Below, piece by piece: positions 15,001-23,500 of a DNA stretch of 64,000 nucleotides (position 1 is the first letter of the stretch; every line of letters begins with the position of its first letter). This DNA is from G965215225 sp965215225. Lineage in GTDB: Bacteria > Pseudomonadota > Gammaproteobacteria > CBDBNL01 > JAAOII01. Where the stretch lies: positions 310,001 to 374,000 of the forward strand of contig OZ244039.1 in NCBI GenBank assembly GCA_965215225.1. Direction: 5' to 3'. Made by a program: the position numbers and the translations under genes. The notes below the pieces were generated by a model. The model worked only from the letters and a program-made list of their open reading frames with translations. It was not told the origin of the DNA and searched no databases.

Positions 15001-15931
15001 TTCAAGAATTCATGGCGATGACTATGTGGGTGGGTTAGTAGGCAAACTTTCCTCTACTAAGGTAGAAGCGGTCTTTCTTGCTGCTAATGTGAGTGGAGAC
15101 GAGTATGTAGGCGGCGTGATAGGCCGTGGTGATGGCTCTAGTCTGAGCCATGGCAGTTTTACTGGTGATAAGGTTGAAGGAAGACATGATCATATAGGCG
15201 GTCTGATGGGGTGGGCTGAAAAGACGACTATTATGGATTCTATTGTCTTAGGCGCTCAGGTGAGTGGGAAAGATGATGTTGGTGGTGCAGTTGGCCGATC
15301 GGTGCGAACCAATATACTTGGCTCAGCTGCTCTTACTAGCCAGGTAATTGGAAGTGGCTATGATGTGGGAGGTTTGATAGGCGAAGCCGGGGTGATCACT
15401 CTTGCGATGTCGGCTGCCTTCTCTGGGGAGATTAGTGGTAAAAACCAACTAGGTGGTTTGTTTGGTAGAGGCGAGGCTGTTAGGATGTTCTCTTCTTTAG
15501 CGGTTTCTCATCAGATAGCGGTTTCACATCAGGTTACTGGAATAGAATATCATATTGGAGGATTAGTAGGATTTGACCGTGGTTTTAGCGGATATCATTC
15601 TTATTGGGATAGCATCGCCGGCTTGTCAAGTAATGGGGATAGGAGAACTTCTCAGCAGCTACAATCCCCCACTGGCTATACAGATGTATATGCTAATTGG
15701 GATGACGCCATAGACTTTGACAATGCGGACAGAGATGGTCAAGCTGATACTGGGGCAGATGATAACACCCTTTGGTGTGATACCAATTATGACGGTGAAA
15801 TAGATAGCAACGAAGGAAGCGATACTAATACCATTTGGGATTTCGGCACCTCAACCGATTATCCCACTGTCCGCTGCACTCCTATCACGCCTCAACAACA
15901 AAGAGAGTTCATTAGATCTTTGGATAATTAG
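2..15931 (+). CDS. Giant Ig-like/GLUG/TSP3 repeat surface protein, 5' end outside window
   Basis: The reading frame is open from base 2 and matches the paralogue at 17516-26824 from its residue ~240 onward, so the start lies left of the window. About 5,310 codons are visible. The first ~3,090 codons are Ig-like beta-sandwich repeats, each opening with RDTTPPS-type motifs, arranged in ~374-residue super-repeats. From about 9330 come four GLUG modules (VGGLVG-type repeats of ~25 residues), each opened by DGLIEIATAxELDAVRYQLDG-like headers. Asp-rich thrombospondin-type-3-like calcium-binding stretches (DxDGDGxxD) separate them at ~10855-11060, 12460-12770 and 14165-14540. The C-terminus is IWDFGTSTDYP...QQQREFIRSLDN. 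By analogy with the paralogue it is probably a surface-anchored lipoprotein with an adhesive or structural role. No catalytic domain is visible. Export route and ligand are unknown. Confidence 0.85.
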   Translation, partial: LGTGRHSIEVRAVDVLDHETTDGASFVLLVDSPTLSLTSENVTNSDAYSLEATINSGSYEGEYTGECLVAGRQAMASVGANSLSCNLDLAGLDDGEHRVNINLTANYGRSYSLPLTLIRDTTPPSISFTQFETRYDTPPATIVVMIEDERSAVSQVTYQLDDGAAIPLTEQPANPGRYEFDLPAAIASGQHSLIVRAGDEAGNERMEERTFEVSRNLPQLRLTSPAMTTDSIYRLTAALDPGSYTSGFTASCRLEGGPISAATVVADGVSCSLGLNADGRYKANVTLAAIGLADSYSYIFDLVRDTTPPSVDLSAVASEYVGSEAAQRLRITDRFAEVATADWRIGPLAEGSLTRIGVSDEWSFTMPISLLPTGSHRIEFNVSDSLGNDQLYGHDFLVLKDSPIVQLTSANRTNLDSYDLRANLDAGSYLGSYSGDCSLGGVKFDLAITTINTQPVISCNLDLAGLDDGEHRVNINLTANYGRSYILPLTLIRDTTPPSIAFTQFETRYDTPPATIVMTIEDERSAISQVTYQLDDGAAIPLTEQSANPGRYEFDLPAAIASGQHSLIVRAGDEAGNERMEERTFEVSRHSPQLRLTSPAMTTDSIYRLTAALDPGSYTSGFTASCRLEGGPISAATVVADGVSCSLGLNADGRYKANVTLAAIGLADSYSYIFDLVRDTTPPSVDLSAVASEYVGSEAAQRLRITDRFAEVATADWRIGPLAEGSLTRIGVSDEWSFTMPISLLPTGSHRIEFNVSDSLGNDQLYGHDFLVLKDSPIVQLTSANRTNLDSYDLRANLDAGSYLGSYSGDCSLGGVKFDLAITTINTQPVISCNLDLAGLDDGEHRVNINLTANYGRSYILPLTLIRDTTPPSIAFTQFETRYDTPPATIVMTIEDERSAISQVTYQLDDGAAIPLTEQPANPGRYEFDLPAAIASGQHSLIVRAGDEAGNERMEERTFEVSRHSPQLRLTSPAMTTDSIYRLTAALDPGSYTSGFTASCQLGGGAVSAAVVVADGVSCSLGLNADGRYKANVTLAAIGLADSYSYIFDLVRDSTPPLVDLSAVASEYDGSEAAQRLRITDRFAEVATADWRIGPLAEGSLTRVGVSDEWSFIMPVSLLPTGSHRIEFNVSDSLGNDQLYGHDFLVLKDSPIVQLTSANRTNLDSYDLRANLDAGSYLGSYSGDCSLGGVKFDLAITTINTQPVISCNLDLAGLDDGEHRVNINLTANYGRSYILPLTLIRDTTPPSIVFTQFETRYDTPPATIVVMIEDERSAISEVTYQLDDGTPISLTEQSANPGRYEFELPAAIASGQHSLIVRAADEAGNERMEERTFEVSRHSPQLRLTSPAMTTDSIYRLTAALDPGSYTSGFTASCQLGGGAVSAAVVVADGVSCSLGLNADGRYKANVTLAAIGLADSYSYIFDLVRDSTPPSVDLSAVASEYDGSEAAQRLRITDRFAEVATADWRIGPLAEGVLTRIGVSDEWSFTMPISLLPTGSHRIEFNVSDSLGNDQLYGHDFLVLKDSPIVQLTSANRTNLDSYDLRANLDAGSYLGSYSGDCSLGGVKFDLAITTINTQPVISCNLDLAGLDDGEHRVNINLTANYGRSYILPLTLIRDTTPPSISFTQFETRYDTPPATIVVMIEDEGSAISEVTYQLDDGTPISLTEHPDTQGRYEFDLPAAIASGQHSLIVQAADELGNERMEERTFEVSRHSPQLRLTSPAMTTDSIYRLTAALDPGSYTSGFTASCRLEGGVSSVAAVVADGVSCSLGLNADGRYKANVTLAAIGLADSYSYIFDLVRDTTPPSVDLSAVASEYDGSEAAQQLRITDRFAEVATADWRIGPLAEGSLTRIGVSDEWSFTMPISLLPTGSHRIEFNVSDSLGNDQLYGHDFLVLKDSPIVQLTSANRTNLDSYDLRANLDAGSYLGSYSGDCSLGGVKFDLAITTINTQPVISCNLDLAGLDDGEHRVNINLTANYGRSYILPLTLIRDTTPPSIVFTQFETRYDTPPATIVVTIEDERSAISEVTYQLDDGTPISLTEQSANPGRYEFELPAAIASGQHSLIVRAGDEAGNEQTEERTFEVSRNLPQLSLTSPAMTTDSIYRLTAALDPGSYTSGFTASCRLEGGVSSVAAVVADGVSCSLGLNADGRYKANVTLAAIGLADSYSYIFDLVRDTTPPSVDLSEVASEYDSESAQRVTITDRFAEVATADWRIGRLAEGSLTQIGVSDEWRFIMPVALLPTGGHSIEFNVSDSLGNNQLYRHDFVVLKDSPIVQLISANRTKLDNYRLRANLNAGSYLGSYEGDCSLGGEKFKLAIATINTQQVVSCTLELAGLVDGEQRVAINLTADYGISYILPLDFTRDTTAPRISFTQFESVYGAPPATIVMTIEDVWSAVSEVTYQLDGGAAISLTEHPDTQGRYEFDLPLSIATGQHSLIVLAADEVGNERMEERSFVVSRDEPQLNLTSPARTTNSIYRLTADLNPGSYTGGFTASCQLEGATASAGEVVANRLSCSLNLDADGAHRVEVTLSAVGLTDTSSHTFSIVRDTTPPSVDLTEVASQYNGSEPAQQLTITDSHSEVVTADWRIGQLAAGSLTQIGNSNGWSFTMPVASLPTGSHRIEFNVSDSLGNNQLYRHDFVVLKDSPIVQLISANRTKLDNYRLRANLNAGSYLGSYEGDCSLGGEKFKLAIATINTQQVVSCTLELAGLVDGEQRVAINLTADYGISYILPLDFTRDTTPPSISFTQFQSRYDTLPATIIMMIEDVTSAVAQVTYQLDGGAAISLTEHPDTQGRYEFDLPLSIATGQHRLIVRATDKAGNERTSENSFVVSRDAPQLVLRTSLASSDTNSHGFAATINPGSYLGTYTGTCNLHGDLGTATIANNLLSCQLNLVGLIDGIYPLAIVLTPDYDIDYEYSFNFTVDRTAPSIQILNLAEVYGDDYAGPVIEALILDSLSNINRVDYQLDDGATEVLTGTDDIYSFALPASLSVGRHWLTLTASDSLANENTLRQSFVILSDEPQLNQTSPALITTHYYNFTATINPVGYTGGYTGKCSVGGQAEVEANIDSYQLSCALDLWSLTNGVQPIEVNLTTDNGRSYGFVLRVEKDVDVDRDDDGLIEVANAIELDEIRYQLDGSGKRTVKDMRLNKEGCPLGGCNGYELIDNISLAEFSNWRPIGQDGGSAIVGPFDIDCSGEPFSGIFEGNGNRISGLRIDRAAEGCVGLFGSINRSVVRNFNLAATSIRGGDLVGSLAGNMNSVAITDVAVVVHQNLSGSDHIGGLVGRAAGGRIVSSSVAASHNINGSDYIGGLVGSAEGARILSSYAATDTIAGIDHVGGLVGDLIRSSIYYSYALFNEVRGDAIGTIGRSGGDVGGLVGNSGYSTLIASYAKGHRVQGVLRVGGLVGSASIDKVIHSTAAIGEIRGGTQIGGLIGKLSENSYLSSSYAVTKKISAAGSVFGPLMGDRDSPLGHRLTHSYWDRTAVNISRDESLFELLGITIVNLGLAEFNARNRPAQNYYDETAQRSQALRSPVDYTGIYSRWDQAVDIDFTLSNWANDLFTGIDLITRWCDRNADGFIDDSERQLDNRIWDFGGKQDYPRLHCPPEPPAWVAQEFPRLFEDTDGDFIVDYLDQFAGIECSELADCDGDGVNDGLDPFPVNASEWADDDSDGVGNNADIDDDGDGLIEIATAPELDMVHYQLDGSGKRSSHDTPLDQTGCGDGVDTSMCIGYELVANISLSGYYGPEFSWQPLGHDTEPTMVDCQGEGFGAVFEGNGNRISGLVINRPDEDCVGLFGKLESQAVIRNLHLEVDRVRGDKSVGAMVGYGNGAKVFYSSVVFATIEGVENVGGLIGYSRNLELVGLTATGSNLTASFAHVGGLVGRDSNSDLHSSSVRVDSIRGTTVDSIIRNVGGLVGWGKNTRVTSSFSFARLIDADRRVGGLVGLGEHLTVITSYAISGSLLSNEEVSNSAGGLVGRTTGSSSKVIHSYAVAGTISGAGDSVSGLIGGGYDGRILHSYAVFGSLRQVGPVSRTNGLLGVGSTTIVRSYWDGTVSGITGRAARTTSQLQSPTDYSDIYEAWDETINNDEALPWCDLNRNGMLDSDERRPDNLIWDFGSAVQYPVIRCTPDATSLQRSGWELIGGKPVINDHVFSLDLDTDGDGTEDRRDLFPGDPTESSDEDGDRIGDGEDNCPLIANSAQEDMDGDGYGDACDLDMDGDGYTNLGDNCPHDFNPSQRDLDGDEYADACELDFDGDGLIEIATAAELDAVRYQLDGTGRRYIEGGTLETRGCGDGRHLSSCNGYELISDINLTDYITTDEGWQPIGKDTNMARQDCQGDGFSSEFEGNGRTISGLRIARPVEDCVGLFGHIEGGEVRNLQVEATHISGSNEVGILAGFATSATILATNVSSATLRGEEDHVGGLIGHLFNGEIVAASAVVSSEIAGMNRVGGLIGRSSLSTISYSSAIGKAIHGRGDQIGGLIGFIRDMRISDSLAFFAEIRGLSQVGGLIGICTRHSSTQTIVGSLARFSLISGDKREINGVELGGLEIGGLMGSCDNAQIVSSMASGVAIVGDDSIGGLIGEASGTNLTSSYAVVLDIQGISNTNGLVGSNTSVRIDDSYWALLSRDLPLDAFAKTYLDLQSPTSFSGIYASWDDGADLDFDDSVEDTTRWCDTNRDGIIGSDERRQDIWDLGRSDEYPTLNCLPEISSRQRALLPELFDDTDGDDIADAFDVGDLNGRPCSEQADCDGDGINDNQDLFPLDPNEQIDTDGDVVGDNGDNCPVVFNPSQLDTDGDGEGNACDADRDGDGAFTEVDNCPLVSNPTQQDSDLDTHGDACDVDIDGDGLIEINNATELDAVRYQLDASGRRLSQDGPLDTVGCGNGEEILDCDGYELAADIDLVAYADRDEDKGWQPLGHDHDRGAPGCQGDSFDTIFEGNDFSIHNLHIARSKEDCVGLFGQVGGELRNLTLAGADVEGDDRVGILAGEVDGASITTITISSSRIHGDDYVGGLVGKLSSTKVEAVFLAANVSGDEYVGGVIGRGDGSSLSHGSFTGDKVEGRHDHIGGLMGWAEKTTIMDSIVLGAQVSGKDDVGGAVGRSVRTNILGSAALTSQVIGSGYDVGGLIGEAGVITLAMSAAFSGEISGKNQLGGLFGRGEAVRMFSSLAVSHQIAVSHQVTGIEYHIGGLVGFDRGFSGYHSYWDSIAGLSSNGDRRTSQQLQSPTGYTDVYANWDDAIDFDNADRDGQADTGADDNTLWCDTNYDGEIDSNEGSDTNTIWDFGTSTDYPTVRCTPITPQQQREFIRSLDN
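245..8210 (+). repeat. Seven tandem ~1,122-bp in-frame coding repeats
   Basis: The landmark AAGGATAG(T/C)CCGATTGTCC recurs at 1199, 2321, 3443, 4565, 5687, 6806 and 7928. The spacing is 1,122 bp except one step of 1,119 (loss of one codon). The first five units are nearly identical at the DNA level, including synonymous positions; the last two are diverged from them but closely resemble each other over parts (around 6750-7110 and 7870-8230). Each unit encodes ~374 residues, about four Ig-like domains. Near-identity implies recent expansion or ongoing homogenisation. Confidence 0.92.
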
Positions 15932-17340
15932 AAACGAAAGAAGCAATAATAATTCCATTTGGAATTTCGGCACTTCAACCGATTATCCCACTCTTCGCTG
16001 CACTCCTATCACGCCTCAGCAACAAAGAGCGTTCATTAGATCTCTGGGTGATTAGGGGACACTCTTCGCTGCACTTCCCCTATCCTCGCCTGAACAACAA
16101 AGAGCGTTCATTAGATCTTTGGGTGATTAGGGGCAACTATCCACAAACACAACAAGCAGCAATCCCATTTAGGATTTCGGCACTTCAAGTGATTATCCCA
16201 CTCTTCGCTGCCCTTCCCCTATCCTTGCCTGAAAGACAAAGAGCGTTTATTAGATCTTTGGGGGATTAGGGGCCACTCTTCGCTGCCCTTCCCCTATCCT
16301 CGCCTGAACAACAAAGAGCGTTTATTAGATCTCTGGGTGATTAGGGGACACTCTTCGCTGCCCTTCCCTTATCATCTCCTTGCTTGAACAACAAAGAGCG
16401 TTTATTAGATCTCTGGGTGATTAGGAGAGGCTATCTACAAACCTAAAAAAGAACAATTCCATTTGGGATTTCGGCTCTTCAAGTGATTATCCCACCGTCC
16501 GCTGCACTTCCCTATTACCTCCTCACCTGAACAACAAAGTGATTTTATTAGATCTCTGGGGGATTAGGGGCCACTCTTCGCTGCCCTGCTCTATCATCCC
16601 TCCTCTGAACAACAAAGAGCCTTCATTAACTCTCTGGGGGATTAGGGCCACTCTTCGCTGCCCTGCTCTACCATATCCTCGCCTGAACAACAAAGAGCCT
16701 TCATTAACTCTCTGGGCGATTAGAGGCAACCATCTACAAACACAAAAAGGAGTAATTCTATTTAGGATCTCGGCACTTCAACCGATTATCCCACTCTTCG
16801 CTGCCCTGCCCTATCATCCCTCCCCTGAACAACAAAGAGCGTTCATTAACTCTCTGAGTGATTAGGGGCAACTCTTCGCTGCACTGCTCTATCATATCCT
16901 CGCTTGAACAACAAAGAGCCTTCATTAACTCTCTGGGGGATTAGGGCCACTCTTCGCTGCCCTGCTCTATCATCCCTCCTCTGAACAACAAAGAGCCTTC
17001 ATTAACTCTCTGAGTGATTAGGGGCAACTCTTCGCTGCACTGCTCTATCATATCCTCGCCTGAACAACAAAGAGCCTTCATTAACTCTCTGGGCGATTAG
17101 AGGCAACCATCTACAAACACAAAAAGGAGTAATTCTATTTAGGATCTCGGCACTTCAACCGATTATCCCACTCTTCGCTGCCCTGCCCTATCATCCCTCC
17201 CCTGAACAACAAAGAGCGTTCATTAACTCTCTGAGTGATTAGGGGCAACTCTTCGCTGCACTGCTCTATCATATCCTCGCCTGAACAACAAAGAGCCTTC
17301 ATTAACTCTCTGGGCGATTAGGGGTAACTATCTACAAAAG
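15932..17340 (+). repeat. Array of 14 truncated copies of the gene's 3' end (tail array)
   Basis: Directly after the stop at 15931 the last codons of the gene recur in tandem. A short unit of ~75-85 bp carries CTTCGCTGC, then GAACAACAAAGAGC, then an in-frame GATTAG end. A longer unit also includes the upstream segment equivalent to WDFGTS-DYP (at about 15945, 16160, 16450, 16750 and 17130). I count 14 extra stop-proximal ends between 16043 and 17320. A 377-bp higher-order duplication joins 16714 and 17091. None of the copies has a plausible start, so they are read here as non-coding repeat DNA derived from the gene tail. Confidence 0.88.
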
Positions 17341-17439
17341 GGAGTTCCTTTTGGGACTTGGCGCTTAGCTAGCAACGAAAAGAGACATGAAATGCGATTA
17401 AATTAAAATAAAAAAATACATTAAATACTAATAATTTAC

Positions 17440-17475
17440 TATAATTTATGATTTGACAATGAGGAGATTCAAATG
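17440..17475 (+). promoter_or_regulatory. Promoter -10, Shine-Dalgarno and likely true start of giant lipoprotein 2
   Basis: TATAAT at 17440-17445 is followed by a strong GAGGAG ribosome site at 17461-17466 and, six bases on, ATG at 17473. This start reads MNYLLNIVRRLVYVV straight into the G tract at 17518. After the present 24 Gs the frame hits TAA at 17581-17583, so the start is currently uncoupled from the lipoprotein frame. No convincing -35 is seen. Confidence 0.6.
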
Positions 17476-17515
17476 AATTATTTATTAAATATCGTGAGGA
17501 GGCTCGTTTATGTAG

Positions 17516-20500
17516 TTGGGGGGGGGGGGGGGGGGGGGGGGCGATGTAGTGATGAAGAGGCTTGTCTTAACGAAGACAGTTAATACTTCTCAAGCATTTT
17601 TCATCGTGAAGCCAAATAAGGAGCTAGATAAAAAGCTAACTAAAAACAAATATAGAGCATATTTTTCGTTTAGGCTGTTTCGTCTAGGCTATCTATGTCA
17701 GCTGATATTCTTGTTTTTATTGTCTGCTTGTGTGGGCGGAGGTGGATCTTTCGGCAGTAGCTCACCAGCTGAACCGGCTGCGGTCAATATAACCTTAAGC
17801 GATTTTACTATAATCAGTCCGCTTATCATTGGCAATGGTGCCTATGATTTGCGGGTTGAGGTTGTTAATGATGCATTGCTTGATGGGTTGCGGGCGGGAT
17901 GTCGTTTTAATAACCAGACAGTCTTAGCGAGTATAGAAGCTAAGGTGATCAGCTGTTCATTCGCAATCCAAGAAGACGGTGTTCATTCTATCGATTTGGA
18001 CGTGAATAGAGACGGTAGTAATCCATATGTTTTGGAGGTGAATGTCACTAGGGATACACTGCCACCTGTTATTTTGACTAGTTATGATAGCCAGAATTCT
18101 CGGCTTTTGATAACAATAGAAGACCTCACCAATGTTACGGCAAACTACAGCCTAGCCGATGGGGTTGTCAGATCCCTGAGAAAGGATGGTGATGCTTATG
18201 TCATTGCTCTGCCCGATTCATTAGGGACAGGACGCCATAGCATTGAGGTTCGGGCGGTGGATGTCTTAGACCATGAGACAACTGAGATAGCCTCTTTTGT
18301 TTTGTTGCGCGACAGCCCGACTCTTGATATCACCAGCGCGAATGCGACCAATGCTAGGATCTATAGGTTAGAGGCGACCATAGATTCTGGCAGCTATGAA
18401 GGGGAATATAGTGGGGAATGCCGACTAGCTAGTCAGTCAGTGGTTGCTAATATTAGTTCGGACAGTTTAACTTGCGATTTGGTCTTATCTAGCTTGATGG
18501 ATGGCTCACATATGGTAGAAATATTATTGACAGCAACCGAATATGGAAGAACCTATAGTTCTTTTATTCCACTAGTAAAAGATACACAGCCTCCGACCAT
18601 TTCCTTTCCTTTTTTGCAAGACCCATATGGTCAAGGAGACGTCAATATCTTGGTTGTAATCTCTGATAGTTTGTCTGCCATAAAGGAGGTTAGTTATAGA
18701 CTGGATAACGGGGCTTTTGAATCTCTAGTCGCAAGCGACGGAGGCTATATGCTTTTTTTAGCACTGCCAACTGATAGCTATCGCATATTGATTAGAGCGG
18801 AGGACCGGGTCGGCAATGTTGGTACTAGGGAAGTGAGTCTGCGTGTTGTGCGGGATGTGCCTCACCTCAACCTAACCAGCCCTGTTATTACCACCAATAG
18901 CACCTATAGATTGACGGCTGACCTAGACCCAGGCAGCTATGCCGGAGACTTCACCGCCAGTTGCCAGCTGGAAGGCGCTACGGCTTCGGCAGGGGAGGTG
19001 GTAGATAATCGGCTCTCCTGTTCTTTGATGTTTGATACGGATGGGCCTCATAGGGCGAATGTGACCTTAACTGCGGTCAATCTGGCAGAGACCTATGACT
19101 ACACTTTCAGCATAGTGCGCGATACTACGCCTCCTTCGATTGATTTGACTACTGTTGCCAGACAATATAATAGCAGTGAATCGACTCAGCGGCTCATTAT
19201 CATGGATAGCTACTCTGAGGTGACCACAGCCGACTGGTGTATCGGCCAGCTTGCCGCTGGGGTCTTGGCGCGCAATGGGACGAGTGATGAATGGAGTTTT
19301 GTTATGCCCGTCTCTCTATTGCCGACTGGCGGCCATCAGATTGAGTTTAATCTTAGCGATTCCTTAGGGAATAGTCATTTGTATTTACATGATTTTCTTG
19401 TTCTGAAAGACCGCCCAACTGTTGAGCTAACAAGTGCCGATAGAACCAATCTTAATAGCTATAACCTCACGGTACGCTTAGATGCTGGCAGCTACCTGGG
19501 TGCTTACAATGGCACATGCAATCTAAATGGTGATTTAGAAAATGCCACCATCGTGAACAACCTCTTGTCATGCCAGCTAAATCTGGCTGGTGTATCGGAT
19601 GGCATCTATTCTCTGGTTATTGTTTTGACGCCTGACTATGAGATTGATTATGAATATAGTTTTGACTTTACCATTGATAGAACTCCGCCCAGCATCCAGA
19701 TTCTAAATCTAGCGGAAGTCTATGGTGCCGACTATGCTGGGCAAGCTGTTGAGGTGCTGATACTAGACCTATCTAATATAAGCTCTGTTAGCTATCAGCT
19801 GGATGATGGGGCAACAGAAGTATTAACTGGGACAGATGACATCTATAGTTTTACTTTACCGGCTTCGCCTCATTCATTGTCAACCGGCCGTCACTGGCTA
19901 ACCTTGACCGCAACCGATAGCCTAGCTAATGAGAATACCATTCGGCAGTCTTTCGTGATTTTGGGTGATAGCCCTCAGCTTAACCAAACCAGCCCGGCCC
20001 TTACCATGACTCACTATTATAATTTCACCGCGACCATAGATCCTGCTAGCTATCCAGGAGACTATACTGGCAAGTGCTCAGTTGGGGGCGAGGCGGAGGT
20101 CGCGGCAAATATAGCTTCCCATCAACTTAGTTGCGAGCTTGATTTGTGGTCTTTGACCAATGGCATCCAGCCCATTGAGGTTAATCTCACCGCCGATTAT
20201 GACAGGAGCTATAATTTTGTGTTAAGGGTAGAGAAGGGTGTGGATGTGGATAGGGACGATGATGGCTTGATTGAGGTTGCCAATGCCATTGAACTGGATG
20301 AGATTCGCTATCAATTAGATGGCAGTGGCAAACGGACGGTGAAGGATATGCGGCTGAATAGGGAAGGTTGTCCGATAGGAGGTTGTAATGGTTATGAGCT
20401 GATAGACAATATTAGTTTGGCTGAGTTCCCTAATTGGCGACCTATAGGGCAGAATAATACTGCAAGCAATGCTACAGCAGATAGCTGGCCATTTGATAGT

Positions 20501-23500
20501 GGCTGTTCAAGCGAGTCATTTAGTGGGATATTTGAAGGCAATGGCAATAGGATAAGCGGACTAAGGATGGATCAGCCGACCAAAAGTTGTATCGGACTCT
20601 TCGGTTCTATTAATCAAGGGGAGGTTCGTAATCTCAGTTTGGCGGCGATTTCAATTAGAGGAGCTAATCTTGTGGGGAGTCTAGCTGGTGCTATCAATTC
20701 TGCTGCGATTGCCGAGGTCTCGGTTTTTGTTCATCATAACCTCAGTGGTTCGGATCATATAGGTGGTCTGGTGGGAAGAGCAGATGGTGGCAGGATCATC
20801 TCTTCTTCGGCAGCTGCTAGTCATAACCTCAGTGGTTCAGACTATATAGGCGGTCTGGTGGGGAGAACAGAAGAGACCAGGATCATCTACTCTTATGCAG
20901 TTACTGATACTATCAAGGGACGAGCTCGGGTTGGCGGTCTAGTGGGTTGGTTAGCGAGTAGCAGTATCTATTATTCTTATGCGGCTACTGATACTGTAGA
21001 CGGTCGAGGTCGTGTTGGCGGTCTGGTGGGCTGGTCAGCAAGGAGCAGCGTCTATTATTCTTATGCTCTGTCTAATATGGTGCAGGGGATGGGGCAAGGC
21101 GGCGGTAGTGACGTAGGGGGACTAGTGGGAAGGAGCACTTTTTCTACTTTCATTGCTTCCTATGCTAAGGGCCATAATATCCAAGGATCTGTTCAGGTAG
21201 GCGGTTTGGTAGGTGATTCGCGCGCTCATAAGTTGATTCATTCCACAGCTGCGATTGGCGAGATAAGAGGGGGAACTCAGATTGGCGGCCTAATCGGAAG
21301 GGTGACTGAAGATAGTTATGTGAGCAGCTCCTATGCGGTCACTAAGAAGATTTCGGCGGCTGGCAACTTTTCTAGTCCTTTAATAGGAGGTAGAGATAGT
21401 CCTCTTGGTCATAGGTTGGCATATTCCTATTGGGATAGGACGGCTGTCAGTATTAGTAGAGACAAGAGTCTATTGGAGTTGCTAGGGATAGATGCTGATT
21501 TAGTGGGGTCGGAGGAGGCTCGCCCTTCTTATACTGCAAATTATTATGATGAGACAGCTCAGCCTAGCCTGGCATTAAAATCCCCCGTGGACTATACTGG
21601 CATCTATAGTCATTGGAATCAAGCGATAGATATTGATGTAGATTTTGCTACTTTGAATAATGACCTGGCGACAGGGACTGATCCTATCACGAGATGGTGT
21701 GATAGGAATGCGGATGGTTTGATAGATGAGACCGAGCGGCAGTTAGACAATCGGATTTGGGATTTTGGTGGCAAGCAAGACTATCCTAGTCTCCGTTGCC
21801 CGCCTCAGCCGCCAGCATGGGTGGCGCAGAGGTTTCCCTTCCTATTTGAAGATACTGATGGAGATTCCATCGTTGATTATCTCGACCAATTTGCTGGGAT
21901 TGAATGTTCAGAGCTGGCGGATTGTGATGGGGATGGGGTTGATGATGGCTTGGATCCGTTTCCAGTGGATGCAAGTGAATGGGCTGATGACGACAATGAT
22001 GGGGTGGGGAATAATGCCGATATAGATGTTGATGGCGATGGTTTGATAGAGATTGCCACCGCGCCTGAGCTGGATAGGGTGCGTTATCAACTGGATGGCA
22101 GTGGCAGGCGGCGGTCTTTGGTTGCTCCTTTAGACCAAACAGGCTGTGGCGATGGGGCGTGCATAGGCTATGAATTGGTAGCAAACATTAGTTTGTCTGG
22201 CTATTATGGGCCAGAATTTAGCTGGCAGCCGCTGGGACATGATACAGAGCCGACCATGGACGATTGTCAAGGGGAAGGATTTGGCGCTGTGTTTGAAGGC
22301 AATGGCAATAGGATAAGTGGGCTTGTCATTAACCGCCCGACTGAGGATTGTGTTGGTCTATTTGGCAAGCTTGAATCGCAGGGGGTCATTCGCAATCTCC
22401 ATTTGGAAGTGGATAGAGTTATAGGAAGAAAGTATGTGGGCGGTATGATAGCCTATGGTGATCGCGCCAAGGTCTTTTCTTCTTCAGTTGTTTTTGCTAC
22501 TATTGAGGGGGTTGAATTTGTAGGCGGATTGATAGGATCTTCTCGTCATATGGAATTGGTCGGTCTTACTGCAACCGGTAGCAATCTCACTGCTAGTTCC
22601 TCTTATGTTCTTGGTTTTGGTGGTTTGGTAGGACAGGATGAGAATTCAGACATTCACTCTTCTTCTGCTCGGGTGGATAGCATAAGGGGATATTCAAATG
22701 TTGGTGGTCTGGTAGGAAAGGGCACCGACACAAAGGTTACTTCTTCTTTTAGTTTTGTCCGCTTGATCGATACCTATAGCAGAGTTGGCGGCCTAGTAGG
22801 TTATGGTAAGGATCTCAGAGTGACTGCTTCCTATGCAATCTCGGATTCTTTGCTGGCGAGAAGACCGGTCTCAAGTTTTACTGGTGGTCTGATAGGGCAG
22901 GCAGTTGGCTCTTCTAAGGTGAGCCATTCTTATGCTGTAGCTGGCACTATATCAGGAGCAGGAAGTGATGTCAGTGGGTTGGGGGGTATTCGAGATGGCC
23001 GCATATTCCATTCCTATGCGGTTTTTGGTTCGTTAATAACATCGGGCCCTGGGTCTCCGGCGAATGGTTTGGTGGGAGCAGGGACTGCTACCATAGTTCG
23101 TTCTTATTGGGACAGCACTGTGAGTGGCATAACTGGGAGGGCGGCGAGAACTACGAGCCAGTTGCGATCGCCCACTGATTATAGCGACATCTATGAAACT
23201 TGGGATGAGACTATCAATACTGATGAGGCATTGCCATGGTGTGACCTTAATCGCAATGGCATGCTGGATTCTGATGAGAGACGGCCAGACAATCTTATTT
23301 GGGATTTTGGCAGCGGGAGTCAATATCCGGCCATTAGATGCACGCCGGATGCCACTGTCTTACAGCGCTCTAGCTGGCAGCTAATCGATGGCAAGCCAGT
23401 TATTAACGACCATGTTTTCAGTTTGGATTTGGATACAGATGGGGATGGGACAGAGGATAGGCGCGATCTTTTTCCGGGCGACCCGACTGAGAGCTCGGAT

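Noticed and set aside
16048..16865. Short open frames reading RAFIRSLGD-like ends
   Set aside because: They are pieces of the tail array and have no credible start; better described as repeats of the upstream gene's 3' end.
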